Assembly (NCBI RefSeq): GCF_007829885.1
Contig: NZ_VIWW01000001.1
Location: forward strand, 5,766,001-5,830,000
DNA length: 64,000 nt
Direction: 5' to 3'
From: Streptomyces brevispora
GTDB lineage: Bacteria > Actinomycetota > Actinomycetes > Streptomycetales > Streptomycetaceae
How positions within the stretch are numbered: the first letter of the stretch is position 1; every line of letters starts with the position of its first letter. The position numbers were made by a program, and so were the translations under genes. Shown here in pieces: positions 8,997-17,670 of this stretch. A model generated the notes under the pieces. That model was not told the DNA's origin, did not search any database, and worked only from the letters and a program-made list of their open reading frames with translations.

Positions 8997-9391
8997 GGCG
9001 GGCAACCTATCGCACGCCCGCCGGGCAGGAGCTTCGGGCGACCGATCGCGGCGGAGCTTCTGCCGCGTCGGCCCGATCCGGATCGGCGCCAAGGACGCAT
9101 GGTGGTCCATCAGTACCGGGTGCCAACCCGGACCGGAGCGGGCGTACACAATCACGCTGCCGCTGCTGCGGAAGGACGCACACCAGCCGTGGCCATCGTC
9201 TCCAGCTCTGCGGTGCCTCATGAGACACCGTGATCGGACCGTGGGCCCGGGCGCCCACCCTGTTTCCAGGTGCAGGCCGTACGACCCCGACCGGAACCGG
9301 TCCATGGACACGCCATCGGCGCCGCCCGGCGGCGTGGCGACCGTTCACCCCCGCCGTCGGACTCGACCGCGCACCCGGACCCGCACGCGAC
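8997..9391. other. Gene-free stretch, nothing recognised
   Basis: No reading frame here shows family motifs or a credible ribosome site. The bases just after 8997 may hold the promoter of the minus-strand acetyltransferase gene. Confidence 0.45.
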
Positions 9392-9997
9392 TCACGGTCC
9401 GCGCCAGAGGTTGGCGAAGGCCGCGTTCTCGATGGACCGCCGCTGGCGTACGGCCTCCAACTCCATCACCGCGTCGTGGACAACGGCCACCACGGTCGTC
9501 ACCGCCTCGTCGTCGAGGCCGGGCTCGTCGTCTGATCGTTCGCCGTCGATACCCACGGCCGAGGCGAGGGCGACCAGAACGGGCTCCTTCTCCTTCCAGC
9601 GATCGGCCGCCCGGCGGTGGGCGGGCGTATCGACCGGTTCCACGTGTTCCGAGCCGAAGGACAACCGGCCGCTTCGCTTCCGCGTCAGCTCACCGTCCTC
9701 CTCCAGAGCGGCCTGGTACGTGGCCGAGAGGTCGCGGCCCCGGCGCCACAGCCAGTCCTCGATGCGCTCGTACGGCGCTTGCCGAGTGAGCGCTGCGGCA
9801 GCCTCCGCCATGAGCCGATCGTCCGGCGCCGGCGGTTCACCCGGCACGATGCGGTCACCGTCCACGGCGACCGCCCCCGCACCGATGAGATCGATCAGCT
9901 CGGCCCCCGCGAGTGCGAGCGACAGGTCACCCTGCCCCACAGAGTCCTTCGACCTCGGGTCCATGGCGATGGTGAACAGGTCTTTCGCCGTGGTCAT
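9392..9997 (-). CDS. GPP34 (GOLPH3/Vps74-like) family protein
   Basis: A 201-residue protein with the GPP34 pattern. The N-terminal helix is followed by GDLSLALAGAELIDLIGAGA and AVDGDRIVP, a central helical repeat with PYERIEDWLWRRG, and a C-terminal LVALASAVGI and VTTVVAVVHDAVMELEAVRQ. In eukaryotes the fold binds phosphatidylinositol-4-phosphate on Golgi membranes. In actinomycetes it is common and of unknown role, probably peripheral to membranes. No operon partner is visible. It diverges from the large SARP gene across about 570 bases. Confidence 0.8.
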   Translation of the reverse strand: MTTAKDLFTIAMDPRSKDSVGQGDLSLALAGAELIDLIGAGAVAVDGDRIVPGEPPAPDDRLMAEAAAALTRQAPYERIEDWLWRRGRDLSATYQAALEEDGELTRKRSGRLSFGSEHVEPVDTPAHRRAADRWKEKEPVLVALASAVGIDGERSDDEPGLDDEAVTTVVAVVHDAVMELEAVRQRRSIENAAFANLWRGP

Positions 9998-10565
9998 GAG
10001 TGGCTCCCCTCGGAGACATCGACAAAGGTGCGTCCCAGCCGACCCGGCCCGCGTCCGGGACCGGACCGGCGGCGGGGGCGACTGTCACGATCAGTATCGC
10101 TCCCACCCGGCGCCAGGAGGAGGAGCGGCGGCACCTCGATCGAGAAAAGCGGCCGGTTCCCGGCGTCGTACGGGACCAGACCGCCGACGAGATCCTGAAC
10201 TCGCCGGCCGGTGGCCTCGAAAAGATCAACACACCAAGAGAAGTGAAACGAACTTCAACTCGCTATTCGAGGTGTAAGGCACCAGGCGTTACGTACGTAA
10301 CTCTGAGATGAAAACCACCTATGTGTGTTCGCCATGTGGTGGGAGCCGACCCGGCTGCGACGTCACGGTCAGGGATTGCAGGGTCGCTGTACAGACTCGA
10401 ACCCACCAAAAAAGCGTGCAGGAACTTGCAAACTGTTGGGAACGTTGTGACCAAAGTGGTCTGATCTTGACCAGGTGCGGTGGCGAGTCCGTCGGACACG
10501 GTGAAGAGACGGCGGCAACGGGTGCGTTGTGGCCATGGGGAAAGGTGGGGGCGACGTTGCTTCAG
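9998..10565. promoter_or_regulatory. Upstream regulatory region of the first SARP gene
   Basis: A 568-base stretch between the divergent GPP34 and SARP genes with no convincing gene. From about 10220 onward it is clearly AT-richer than its surroundings. It holds the 14-bp palindrome at 10288-10301 and a short GAAGT/ACTTC inverted repeat near 10240-10256. A frame continuous with the SARP gene begins at 10308, but its 86 extra residues do not match the family. Confidence 0.55.
10288..10301. promoter_or_regulatory. Perfect 14-bp palindrome (candidate repressor site)
   Basis: GTTACGTACGTAAC is a perfect palindrome about 265 bases ahead of the SARP start, in the AT-rich part of the upstream region. 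Its length and symmetry suit a dimeric TetR-like regulator. No regulator of that type is present in the window, so the binding protein would be encoded elsewhere. Confidence 0.45.
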
Positions 10566-13500
10566 ATGACGTTCCGAATCCTGGGGCCGTTAGAAATCGA
10601 GGTGGATGGCAGGCCGGTGCCGCTTCAGGGGGCCAGGCAGCGCACCCTCATGTCGATGCTTCTGCTCGCCCCCGACCGGGTGGTCTCGGTCGACACCCTT
10701 GCCGAGGCGGTGTGGCGCGGCAGCCCGCCCGCGACCGCCCGCAACCAACTCGCCATCTGTGTGTCCGCGCTGCGCAAGACCTTCAAGGCGGTGGCGGGTC
10801 TCGACGACGTCCTCGTCACCAGCCACCCGGGCTACATGCTGTTCTCCGGTGAACACAGCATCGACGCAGTCGAGTTCGAGCGCAGTGCCGCGCTTGGCCG
10901 GGAGGCCGCCAGAGGCGGCCGGGCCGAGGAGGCGTGTGCCCGCTTCGAGGACGCCCTCGCGATGTGGCGCGGCCCCGCTCTGGAGGGCATCACGGCCGAA
11001 CGGGTCGAGGCGGAGGTGAGCAGGCTCGACGAGATGAGGCTCGATGTGTACGAGGAGTACACCGGGCTGCGCATCGGGCTGGGGCAGCATCGCGAGCTGC
11101 TCGGCGAGCTGAACGCGTTCACCCGGGCGCATCCGCTGCGCGAGCAGGCCACCGCGCACCTGATGCTCGCTCAGTACCGCTCGGGCCGACGCGCGGAGGC
11201 TCTGGAGACGTACCGTTCGGGGCGGCTGCACCTCGCCGGTGAACTGGGCATCGATCCCGGCCCCGTACTGCAGGAGCTGCACGAGTCGATCCTCGCCGAC
11301 GCGCCGGCGCTGAGCGCACCGGCCCTGGCGGTCACCGTCGCCGCGCGCGCCGTCGTCCCCGCCCAACTACCCTCCGACATCGCATCCTTCACCGGGCGCA
11401 GCAACGAACTGGCCGTACTGGACGGACTGCTGGGAAGGGTCGGTCGTGGTGCGCTGCCCGTGGGGTCGGTCGCGGGCATCGGGGGCGTGGGCAAGACCGC
11501 GCTCGCCGTGCACTGGGGGCACCAGGTCGCCGCCCGTTTCCCCGACGGCCAGCTCTTCGCCGACCTGCGCGGATATGACGAGGACGAGGCGCCGCGCCGC
11601 CCCGGCACCGTTCTCGACAGCTTTCTGCGCGCGCTGGGGGTCGCCGCGCCCCAGATACCCGCCGACCAGAACGAACGCGCCGACCTCTTCCGCAGCGTCC
11701 TGGACGGCCGACGGGTCCTGATCGTCCTCGACAACGCTCGCTCCTTCGCCCAGATCCGTCCCCTGCTGCCCGGCACCGGACACTGCTGCGTGCTGGTCAC
11801 CGGCCGCGACGCGATGGGCGGCGCGCTCGCCGGCGACTACGCCTTCGAGTCGCTGAACCTCGGAGCGCTCGACGAATACGAGGCGAGCGCCCTGCTGGGC
11901 CGGGTCGCCGGGGACGACCGGCTCGTCGCCGACCCTGTGGGCGCCGCCAGGCTCGGCGCGTTGTGCGACCGGCTGCCGCTCGCCCTGCGGATAGCGGCCG
12001 CCCGGCTCGCCGCCAAACCCCACTGGTCGGTACGCACCTTGGTCCTGCGGCTGGAGGACCAGCGCCGAAGACTCGACGAGCTGAGCCCGGACGAGCGTGG
12101 TGTACGTGCGGGCCTGCGACTCAGCTACCGGGACCTGGCTCCGGGCGCCGCCCTGATGTTCCGCCTCCTGGGCCTGCTCACCGTGCCCGACTTCGCCGCC
12201 TGGTTCGGGGCCGCCCTGCTGGACATCGACCTCGTGGACGCCGAGGACCTCATCGAGGAACTGGTCGATGCCCAGCTCCTGGAGCCGCTCAGCGCGGGCG
12301 CCGACGGCCAGGTCCGCTACCGCTTCCAGGAACTGCTGCGGCTGTTCGCCCGCGAGCGCGCGTACGCGGAGGAGAGCGACAGCAACCGCAGGGATGCCGT
12401 GCAGCGGGCCTACAAGGGCTGGCTGGGCCTCGCGCACGAGGCGCACCGGCGCGTCTACGGGGGCGACTTCACCCTGGTGCGCAACCCCGCCGCGCCGCAT
12501 CCGCTGCCCGCGCACCTGGTCGAGGTCCTGCTCGACAGCCCGATGGGCTGGTTCGAGACCGAACGTGCCGCGATCATCAGCCTGGTCGAGCAGGCGGCTC
12601 AGGACGAAAGGGCGGCGGCGTACGCGTGGGGGCTCACGGCGGTGAGCGTGACCCTTTTCCAGAGCCGTAACTACCTCGAGGACTGGCGGCATTGCGCGGA
12701 GCTGTCCCTGGGAGCGGTGCGGCAGGCGGGGGACCCGCTGGGGGAGGCGGCGATGCTGCACTCGCTGGGCACCCTGGAAATCGTCCAGTGGGACTACGAC
12801 AGTGCGCACGAGCGCCTCGGCCTCGCCCTGCGGCTCTTCGAGGAGCAGGGCGAGGAACAGGGCTGCGCGCTGGTGCTGCGCAACATGGCGCTGTGCGAAC
12901 GCTACCGGGGCGAGCTGGACCGGGCGGCGGTGCGGGGCCGCGAGTCCCTGGAGATGTTCCGGGCGGCCGGCGACCGGTACGGGGAGGCGTACGTACTTGG
13001 CTTGCTCGCGCAGATCGAACTGGAGCGCGGCGAGGCGGCCACCAGTCTGGAGCTGTCTGCCGAGGCCATCGCCCGGGGCCGGTCGCTGGGCACCGGACGA
13101 GGCGAGGCGCAGAGTTCGGTGCGGCTGGCGGAGGCTCTGACCTGGCTGGGTGAGGGCACACGGGCTGAGGAGGCGTGCCGTCGGGCCCTTGAGCTGGTGC
13201 GGGGAACGGGCGATCGCCGGGGTGAGGCACACGCGCTGCGGGCGCTGGGGGAGGCCCTCTGGAGCCAGAACCGGATGGCCGAGGCGGAAACGGTGCTCAG
13301 GGAGGGGCTCTCGGCGGCCCGCGAGGTACCGGACCGCTTCCTGGAGGGGCGAGCGGCAGCCGTCCTGGGGTGCCTGCTGGCACTCCGCGGCGACCGGCCC
13401 GCGGCCGTGGACGGCATCCGCGACGCGGCAGGCCTCTTCGCGGAGATCGGGGCGGCGCCGAGATGGCGGGAGAGGGCGGAGCGGTTGCTGGTGGCGGTGA

Positions 13501-13574
13501 GCGGGGACGGGACGGCCGGGAGCGCGGGTGGGGAACCGAGTCCCGAGAGCCTCTTCGCCCTGATCAAGCCGTAG
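10566..13574 (+). CDS. AfsR-type SARP regulator with NB-ARC and TPR domains
   Basis: About 1002 residues from the ATG at 10566, which gives the canonical SARP start MTFRILGPLEIEVDGRPVPL. Domains in order are an OmpR-like winged helix (about 1-95), a bacterial transcriptional activation domain (about 100-245, ending ELGIDPGPVLQELHESIL), and an NB-ARC ATPase with P-loop GIGGVGKTALAVHWG (about 290-560). The C-terminal half is helical with TPR-like repeats (GDPLGEAAMLHSLG, GDRYGEAYVLGLL, GDRRGEAHALRALG). This is the AfsR architecture; such proteins activate biosynthetic genes by binding direct heptamer repeats. It sits at the left edge of the NRPS cluster and is the likely pathway activator. A TTG three codons upstream is an alternative start. 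Confidence 0.9.
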   Translation: MTFRILGPLEIEVDGRPVPLQGARQRTLMSMLLLAPDRVVSVDTLAEAVWRGSPPATARNQLAICVSALRKTFKAVAGLDDVLVTSHPGYMLFSGEHSIDAVEFERSAALGREAARGGRAEEACARFEDALAMWRGPALEGITAERVEAEVSRLDEMRLDVYEEYTGLRIGLGQHRELLGELNAFTRAHPLREQATAHLMLAQYRSGRRAEALETYRSGRLHLAGELGIDPGPVLQELHESILADAPALSAPALAVTVAARAVVPAQLPSDIASFTGRSNELAVLDGLLGRVGRGALPVGSVAGIGGVGKTALAVHWGHQVAARFPDGQLFADLRGYDEDEAPRRPGTVLDSFLRALGVAAPQIPADQNERADLFRSVLDGRRVLIVLDNARSFAQIRPLLPGTGHCCVLVTGRDAMGGALAGDYAFESLNLGALDEYEASALLGRVAGDDRLVADPVGAARLGALCDRLPLALRIAAARLAAKPHWSVRTLVLRLEDQRRRLDELSPDERGVRAGLRLSYRDLAPGAALMFRLLGLLTVPDFAAWFGAALLDIDLVDAEDLIEELVDAQLLEPLSAGADGQVRYRFQELLRLFARERAYAEESDSNRRDAVQRAYKGWLGLAHEAHRRVYGGDFTLVRNPAAPHPLPAHLVEVLLDSPMGWFETERAAIISLVEQAAQDERAAAYAWGLTAVSVTLFQSRNYLEDWRHCAELSLGAVRQAGDPLGEAAMLHSLGTLEIVQWDYDSAHERLGLALRLFEEQGEEQGCALVLRNMALCERYRGELDRAAVRGRESLEMFRAAGDRYGEAYVLGLLAQIELERGEAATSLELSAEAIARGRSLGTGRGEAQSSVRLAEALTWLGEGTRAEEACRRALELVRGTGDRRGEAHALRALGEALWSQNRMAEAETVLREGLSAAREVPDRFLEGRAAAVLGCLLALRGDRPAAVDGIRDAAGLFAEIGAAPRWRERAERLLVAVSGDGTAGSAGGEPSPESLFALIKP

Positions 13575-13702
13575 GGGCGATTCGCTCGGGATGCGATCCG
13601 GGCCACTTGCTCCGGCGGCCCGGACCGCCCCAATCGTCCAGTCGATCTGCCCGGATCTCATCGTGCACCCGTCCGAGCGGCATGGTTGTCCAAGACGATC
13701 GG

Positions 13703-14005
13703 TCAGGTGGAGAGTGACCCGAGCGGGGGGTACGCAACGTCCTGGCCCGAGGCGGTCCACGGGTCGTCCTTCGGCATGGCGGCGGCCATGGAGGACCAGG
13801 AGCCCTCGCCCCGGGCCGAGTTCGGGGAGGAGTGAGTCCAGGGGGCGCCGCTGACGGACTCGGGGTGCGGCGCGGTCCATGGGTCGTCGCCGGGGGTCGT
13901 GATGGTGACGCCGAGCGCACCGGTCGCAGCGAGGAGCAGCGCTGCGCCCGCCAACAGGCCGCTGAAAGGAGCGAGGAGCTTCGTCTGGAGAGTGGTGCCC
14001 TTCAA
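13703..14005 (-). CDS. Small secreted protein with repeated DDPWTA motif
   Basis: A 100-residue protein starting at a TTG (14003-14005). The start is supported by a strong ribosome site (AGGGGGA, five-base spacing). The N-terminus is a clear Sec signal peptide: basic start, hydrophobic stretch LLAGAALLLAATGALG, and a likely cut before VTITTPGDDP. The mature part of about 65 residues is Ser/Pro/Trp-rich and contains DDPWTA twice, plus a shorter APWTH. No enzyme or family is recognised. It faces the SARP gene end to end and diverges from the halogenase-like gene. Small secreted proteins next to SARP genes are known in Streptomyces but their role is unclear. Confidence 0.7.
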   Translation of the reverse strand: MKGTTLQTKLLAPFSGLLAGAALLLAATGALGVTITTPGDDPWTAPHPESVSGAPWTHSSPNSARGEGSWSSMAAAMPKDDPWTASGQDVAYPPLGSLST

Positions 14006-14411
14006 GTGATCCCCCTGGATGTGGTGAGTGTGCGGGCCGCCGTCGGCAATGCCTCACGGGGCTGGACACTAGGGAGAGCCGGTTTCCGGGCTCTTTCGAA
14101 ATTCTTTCGCCGCGAGGAACACGGGAAGACCGAGGCCGCCGTGATACGGCCGATCCGAATACGAGAACCGGCCTGGGAGACATGAGCGCCGGACGGTCTT
14201 GGGGTGCGTGCGCGCCGGTGGGAGATCGCGGTGCGTTCGGTGGTCGGGGTGGGGCACGGCACAGCAGGCGAGGTGGGCGGCCGTGGGGTATCCGGTGCCC
14301 TCGCCGACGGTGATCCAGAGGACGGCGGTGGTCCTGGCGCCGGCTCGGGGAGTCGAGGTCAGGACCGGGGAAAGAGAGATTCCCTGTAGGCCTCGGGGTT
14401 GACATCGAGGA
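14006..14411. promoter_or_regulatory. Divergent promoter region, secreted protein / halogenase homologue
   Basis: A 406-base region with no convincing gene, between the minus-strand secreted-protein gene and the plus-strand halogenase-like gene. It must contain both promoters. I could not fix -10/-35 boxes with confidence; a TTGACA at 14399-14404 is too close to the ATG to serve that gene. Confidence 0.5.
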
Positions 14412-15986
14412 ATGGAAAGCCGCATCAGAAACATCGTCGTCGTGGGCGGCACCACGGCCGGCTGGCTCAGTGCCGCCTACCTTGCCGGAATCTTCCGGGG
14501 GGCGGTACAGGTCACCGTCCTCGAAGCCCCCGCGGGGGAGCAACGGGCCGATACCGGGATGACCGGAGGTGTGCAGGCCTTGCCTGCCGAGATGCAGAGC
14601 GAGTTCTTCGACCCGCTCGGAATTCAGGAGTCCGATTGGATGCGGGCCTGTGACGCCTCCTTTCGGATGGCCGCCCGCTATACGAATTGGCGCACCGGAG
14701 GCTCCGCGCAGTGGGTGGCCAGGGAACTCCCGAACGGTATTCCCGACTACTTCTATGACCCTGTCGGCGGAACCGGAACCGGAACCGGAACCGGAACCGG
14801 AACCGAGAATTCGGAATTCGCGCTTCCGTATCACTGGGCCTGGCGGAGGAGCGCGGGGGAGACCCTGGAACCCCTCGACCGCAGCTGTTTCCGAGCGCCC
14901 CCACTGCTCGACGCGAAGAAGTCTCCGCGCTGGCTGGACGGCAGGGCCGCGCTGCCTTACGGCTGGCACGTCGACGAAGGGCTGTTCACCGCGTACCTGC
15001 GCCGCGTGGCGACCGGCGCGTGGGATGTCCGTACGGCGCAGGGGGTGCTGCGGGGCGTGGACCGTGACTCCCAGGGGTACGTCAGGGCAGTCGTCACGAC
15101 GGGCGGGCTGCGCATCCCGGGGGGCTTCTTCCTCGACTGCAGCGGAGCCCGTGCCGCCCTGCTCGCCGGGGCCCTCGGCGAGCCCCGCATCGCTGACGCC
15201 GGCCGGCTGCTGTGCGACAGCACCGTCACGCTGACCTCGCCCGCCGACCCGGACGCGGGCATCGCCCCGTACACGAGCCTGACCGCGGCGCCCGACGGCT
15301 GGCTGTGGCGGATGCCGTTGCCGGGGCGCACGGGTGTCGGGCGGGCCTTCTCGACGGTGCTTGCCCGACCCGAGGACGCCGGCCGGGAACTCGCGGTGCT
15401 GTGCGGCCTCGACCCCGAGGCGGCGGACGTGCGCCACCATGCTCTGTCATCGGGGCGAATCCGTCGAGCCTGGGTCAAAAACTGTGTGGCGATGGGAAGT
15501 TCGGCCTCCGTCGTGGAGCCGATCGGCACTGCGGGGACGGACGGTGTACTGCACGCACTGCGCCAGTTCGTACGGCACTTCCCGTCGGCCGTCGCGCGGG
15601 AGGCCCCCGCGCCCCGCTTCAACCGCGAGGCCGAACGCCGTTACGAGGCGGACCGGGACCACGTGCAGTTGCACTACGCGTCCGCGCCCCGCCGGGACAG
15701 CCCCTTCTGGCGTGCGCAGTCCGCCCGGCCGGTGCCGGCCGCACTGCAGGATCTGAGATCGGCATATCGGGGTGGATTCCCGTTGTCCGGGGCCGACTTG
15801 AGAAGTCTCACCGTGCTGGCTTCACTGGACACCGGACCGCCTCTGGCGCCGCCCGTCCTCGCTCACCTGGACCGCGAACGCGCAGAGGCGGCGAAGCAGT
15901 TCGCGTGGATCGCACGGCAGCAGCGCATCCTGGCCGAGACGCTGCCCCCGGCCAGTGAGTACCTGGCCCGCCTGCACGGGAAGTGA
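14412..15986 (+). CDS. Flavin-dependent tryptophan halogenase homologue lacking catalytic residues
   Basis: A 524-residue protein of the PrnA/RebH family. It keeps an FAD-binding loop (VVGGTTAGWLSAAYL, with Thr where most have Gly), NW in YTNWR, the helix FIDCSG-like FLDCSG, and the W-x-W motif as GWLWRMP (W297, W299). Aligned by eye to PrnA, the catalytic Lys79 becomes Arg85 in ASFRMAARYTNWR. Glu346 (LEPLESTG) becomes Gly372 in VEPIGTAG. The GVGEATIPS loop is also lost. Six GGAACC units insert a Gly-Thr run at residues 119-131. It may be a flavoprotein with another role, or an inactive relic still in frame. It starts the cluster's plus-strand genes after a GAGGA ribosome site. Confidence 0.85.
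   Translation: MESRIRNIVVVGGTTAGWLSAAYLAGIFRGAVQVTVLEAPAGEQRADTGMTGGVQALPAEMQSEFFDPLGIQESDWMRACDASFRMAARYTNWRTGGSAQWVARELPNGIPDYFYDPVGGTGTGTGTGTGTENSEFALPYHWAWRRSAGETLEPLDRSCFRAPPLLDAKKSPRWLDGRAALPYGWHVDEGLFTAYLRRVATGAWDVRTAQGVLRGVDRDSQGYVRAVVTTGGLRIPGGFFLDCSGARAALLAGALGEPRIADAGRLLCDSTVTLTSPADPDAGIAPYTSLTAAPDGWLWRMPLPGRTGVGRAFSTVLARPEDAGRELAVLCGLDPEAADVRHHALSSGRIRRAWVKNCVAMGSSASVVEPIGTAGTDGVLHALRQFVRHFPSAVAREAPAPRFNREAERRYEADRDHVQLHYASAPRRDSPFWRAQSARPVPAALQDLRSAYRGGFPLSGADLRSLTVLASLDTGPPLAPPVLAHLDRERAEAAKQFAWIARQQRILAETLPPASEYLARLHGK
14769..14804 (+). repeat. GGAACC hexamer microsatellite, six copies
   Basis: Six perfect tandem GGAACC units inside the halogenase-like gene add Gly-Thr repeats without a frameshift. 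The region corresponds to a variable surface segment of true halogenases. A pure hexamer run like this is prone to slippage. Confidence 0.9.
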
Positions 15987-16034
15987 GAGACGGGTGGCCG
16001 GCGCTCAGGGGGCGCGGGATGCCGGAGCAGATGC

Positions 16035-16478
16035 TCAAGAGGCGCGGGACACCAGCGACATGAACACCGTCGCCACCGGACCGCCCGCCGCGTCCTCCGT
16101 CTCCGCACGCAGTTCGAGCAGGTCATTGCCCGCGAGGGACTTCACCGCGTCTATGTGCATGACCATCCGCAGCACGTCTCCGGCGTACACCGGCCGGACG
16201 AAGACGAACCGCTGGTCGCGGTGGACCACCCGTGTGTAGTCCAGTCCGAGTTCGGGATCGAGCACCACCGGGTCGGACGCCCGCTGCATCAATGCGGCGA
16301 GGAAGGTCGGCGGCGCCATCACGTCCCGGTGGCCGAGCGCCCTGGCCGCCCGCGGGTCGTGGTGCACCGGGTGCTCCGCGCCGACAGCGGCCGCGAACTC
16401 CCTGATCTTCTCGCGGCCCACCTCGTACGGAGCGGTGGGTGGGTAGACGCGGCCGGCGAAGGCGGGATCCAGGGGCAT
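16035..16478 (-). CDS. MaoC-family FAS1-like dehydratase (HadA-type)
   Basis: A 147-residue single hot-dog domain protein. The start MPLDPAFAGRVYPPTAPYEV, GREKIREFAAAVG and the hydratase motif HPVHHDPRAARALGHRDVMA (His and Asp of the active site visible), followed by PPTFLAALM, match the MaoC N-terminal/FAS1-like dehydratase family. Members dehydrate or bind 3-hydroxyacyl thioesters, usually as heterodimers. No second subunit is next to it. It diverges from sbnA and sits in the cluster with FabF-, FabI- and desaturase-like genes. A role in making an unsaturated acyl chain is therefore the natural inference, though it could act on another thioester. Confidence 0.82.
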   Translation of the reverse strand: MPLDPAFAGRVYPPTAPYEVGREKIREFAAAVGAEHPVHHDPRAARALGHRDVMAPPTFLAALMQRASDPVVLDPELGLDYTRVVHRDQRFVFVRPVYAGDVLRMVMHIDAVKSLAGNDLLELRAETEDAAGGPVATVFMSLVSRAS

Positions 16479-16614
16479 GAGAGCTCCAAGTCACAGAGTG
16501 CGAAAGGTGGTTCGGCAACCCTATGTCCCGGGCGCAGAGGCTTATAGATCGCCCATAGCGGGGTTGGACACGCTCGCCACTCCCAACGCATCGCTGTTTC
16601 ACGAAGGGAGAGCC
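16479..16614. promoter_or_regulatory. Divergent promoter region, MaoC gene / sbnA-sbnB
   Basis: This 136-base gap separates the minus-strand dehydratase gene from the plus-strand sbnA. Promoters for both must lie here. The sbnA ribosome site AAGGGAG (16604-16610) is clear. No operator symmetry stood out. Confidence 0.5.
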
Positions 16615-17670
16615 GTGTCCGCAGGGCTCAAGGGTATTCTCTCGACGGTGGGCAGGACGCCGCTCATTGAACTGGAGCGGCTGGTTCCCGGCTTCTCCTC
16701 GCGTGTGTACGCCAAGGTCGAGCGGTTCAATCCGGGCGGTAGCATCAAGGACCGGTCCGCGCTCAGCATGCTTCTCGGCCGGATCAGGTCGGGGCAGCTG
16801 GTGCCCGGCCGCTCGACGGTCATCGAGTCGAGCTCCGGCAACCTCGCCATCGGACTCGCGCAGCTGTGCCGGTACTTCAGACTGCGCTTCATCTGCGTCG
16901 TGGATACCCGCACCACCGCGCAGAACATCGCGATCCTGCGGGCGTACGGTGCCGATGTACGCATCGTCTCCGAACCGGACCCTGTCACCGGTGAGTTGCT
17001 GCCGCAGCGGTTGAAGCTGATCGCCAGGCTGCTGGCCGAGATCCCCGGCGCGTACAACCCCGACCAGTACTCCAACCCGCTCAACCCGCAGGCGCATCTG
17101 GCCACCATGGCCGAGATCGACGAGGCGTTGGACGGTGAAGTCGACTATCTGGTGCTGTCCGTCGGCACCTCGGGGACGCTGGGTGGCTGCGCCGAGTACA
17201 TCCGCGGCAACGGGCTGCGTACGAAGATCATCGCGGTGGACGCGGTCGGCAGCGTGCTCTTCGACTCGACCTCCACATGCAGCCGGATCATCCCCGGTCA
17301 CGGGGCCTCCGTACGTCCCGCTGTCCTCAACCGGAGCGACGCACACCGGGTCGTGCACGTCGGTGACCTGGAGTGCGTGGTGGGCTGCCGCCGGTTGGTG
17401 GACCGGGAGGCCGTGCTGGCCGGTGGCTCGTCGGGGGCGGTGGTCTCCGCACTGGAGCTGATCGCGCCGGAGGTACCGGCGGGCTCCACCTGTGTGCTGG
17501 TGCTTCCCGACAGCGGCGAGCGGTACCTGGACACCATCTATGACGACGCCTGGGTGCGCCGCCAGTTCGGCGAGGTCTCCCATCTGTGGAAGCACCCCGT
17601 CGAACTGCTGACCGGGCAGAGCGACACCAACAGCGACAGACAGAAGAAGAGAGAGGTCATGCCGTGCTGA
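16615..17670 (+). CDS. sbnA: SbnA-like N-(2-amino-2-carboxyethyl)-L-glutamate synthase
   Basis: A PLP enzyme of about 351 residues in the cysteine synthase fold, from the GTG at 16615 (AAGGGAG ribosome site). It has TVGRTPLIELERL, the PLP lysine in NPGGSIKDRSAL (K45), the ESSSGNLAIGLAQL loop and the SVGTSGTLGGC phosphate cup. SSGNLAIGL rather than the TSGNTG of cysteine synthases, and the extended C-terminus, are SbnA-like. SbnA joins O-phospho-L-serine and L-glutamate. SbnB then oxidatively splits the product to L-2,3-diaminopropionate and 2-oxoglutarate. Its stop overlaps the sbnB start by a few bases, so the two are coupled. The pair is the Dap supply for the NRPS. Confidence 0.9.
   Translation: MSAGLKGILSTVGRTPLIELERLVPGFSSRVYAKVERFNPGGSIKDRSALSMLLGRIRSGQLVPGRSTVIESSSGNLAIGLAQLCRYFRLRFICVVDTRTTAQNIAILRAYGADVRIVSEPDPVTGELLPQRLKLIARLLAEIPGAYNPDQYSNPLNPQAHLATMAEIDEALDGEVDYLVLSVGTSGTLGGCAEYIRGNGLRTKIIAVDAVGSVLFDSTSTCSRIIPGHGASVRPAVLNRSDAHRVVHVGDLECVVGCRRLVDREAVLAGGSSGAVVSALELIAPEVPAGSTCVLVLPDSGERYLDTIYDDAWVRRQFGEVSHLWKHPVELLTGQSDTNSDRQKKREVMPC

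Noticed and set aside
10308..10565. N-terminal extension of the first SARP
   Set aside because: The extra residues are Cys/Thr-rich and unlike any SARP start. The conserved MTFRILGPLE start lies at 10566, and the extension covers AT-rich regulatory DNA.
13598..13623. Terminator between the SARP and secreted-protein genes
   Set aside because: Only 7-bp arms with a long loop; common by chance at this GC content.
11367..15440. Very long minus-strand frame across the SARP and halogenase-like genes
   Set aside because: It crosses several real genes and intergenic regions with no domain signal, a typical high-GC antisense artefact.
14412..15986. Active tryptophan halogenase supplying chloro-Trp
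   Set aside because: The catalytic Lys and Glu are both substituted, and none of the seven pocket codes is a clear Trp code.
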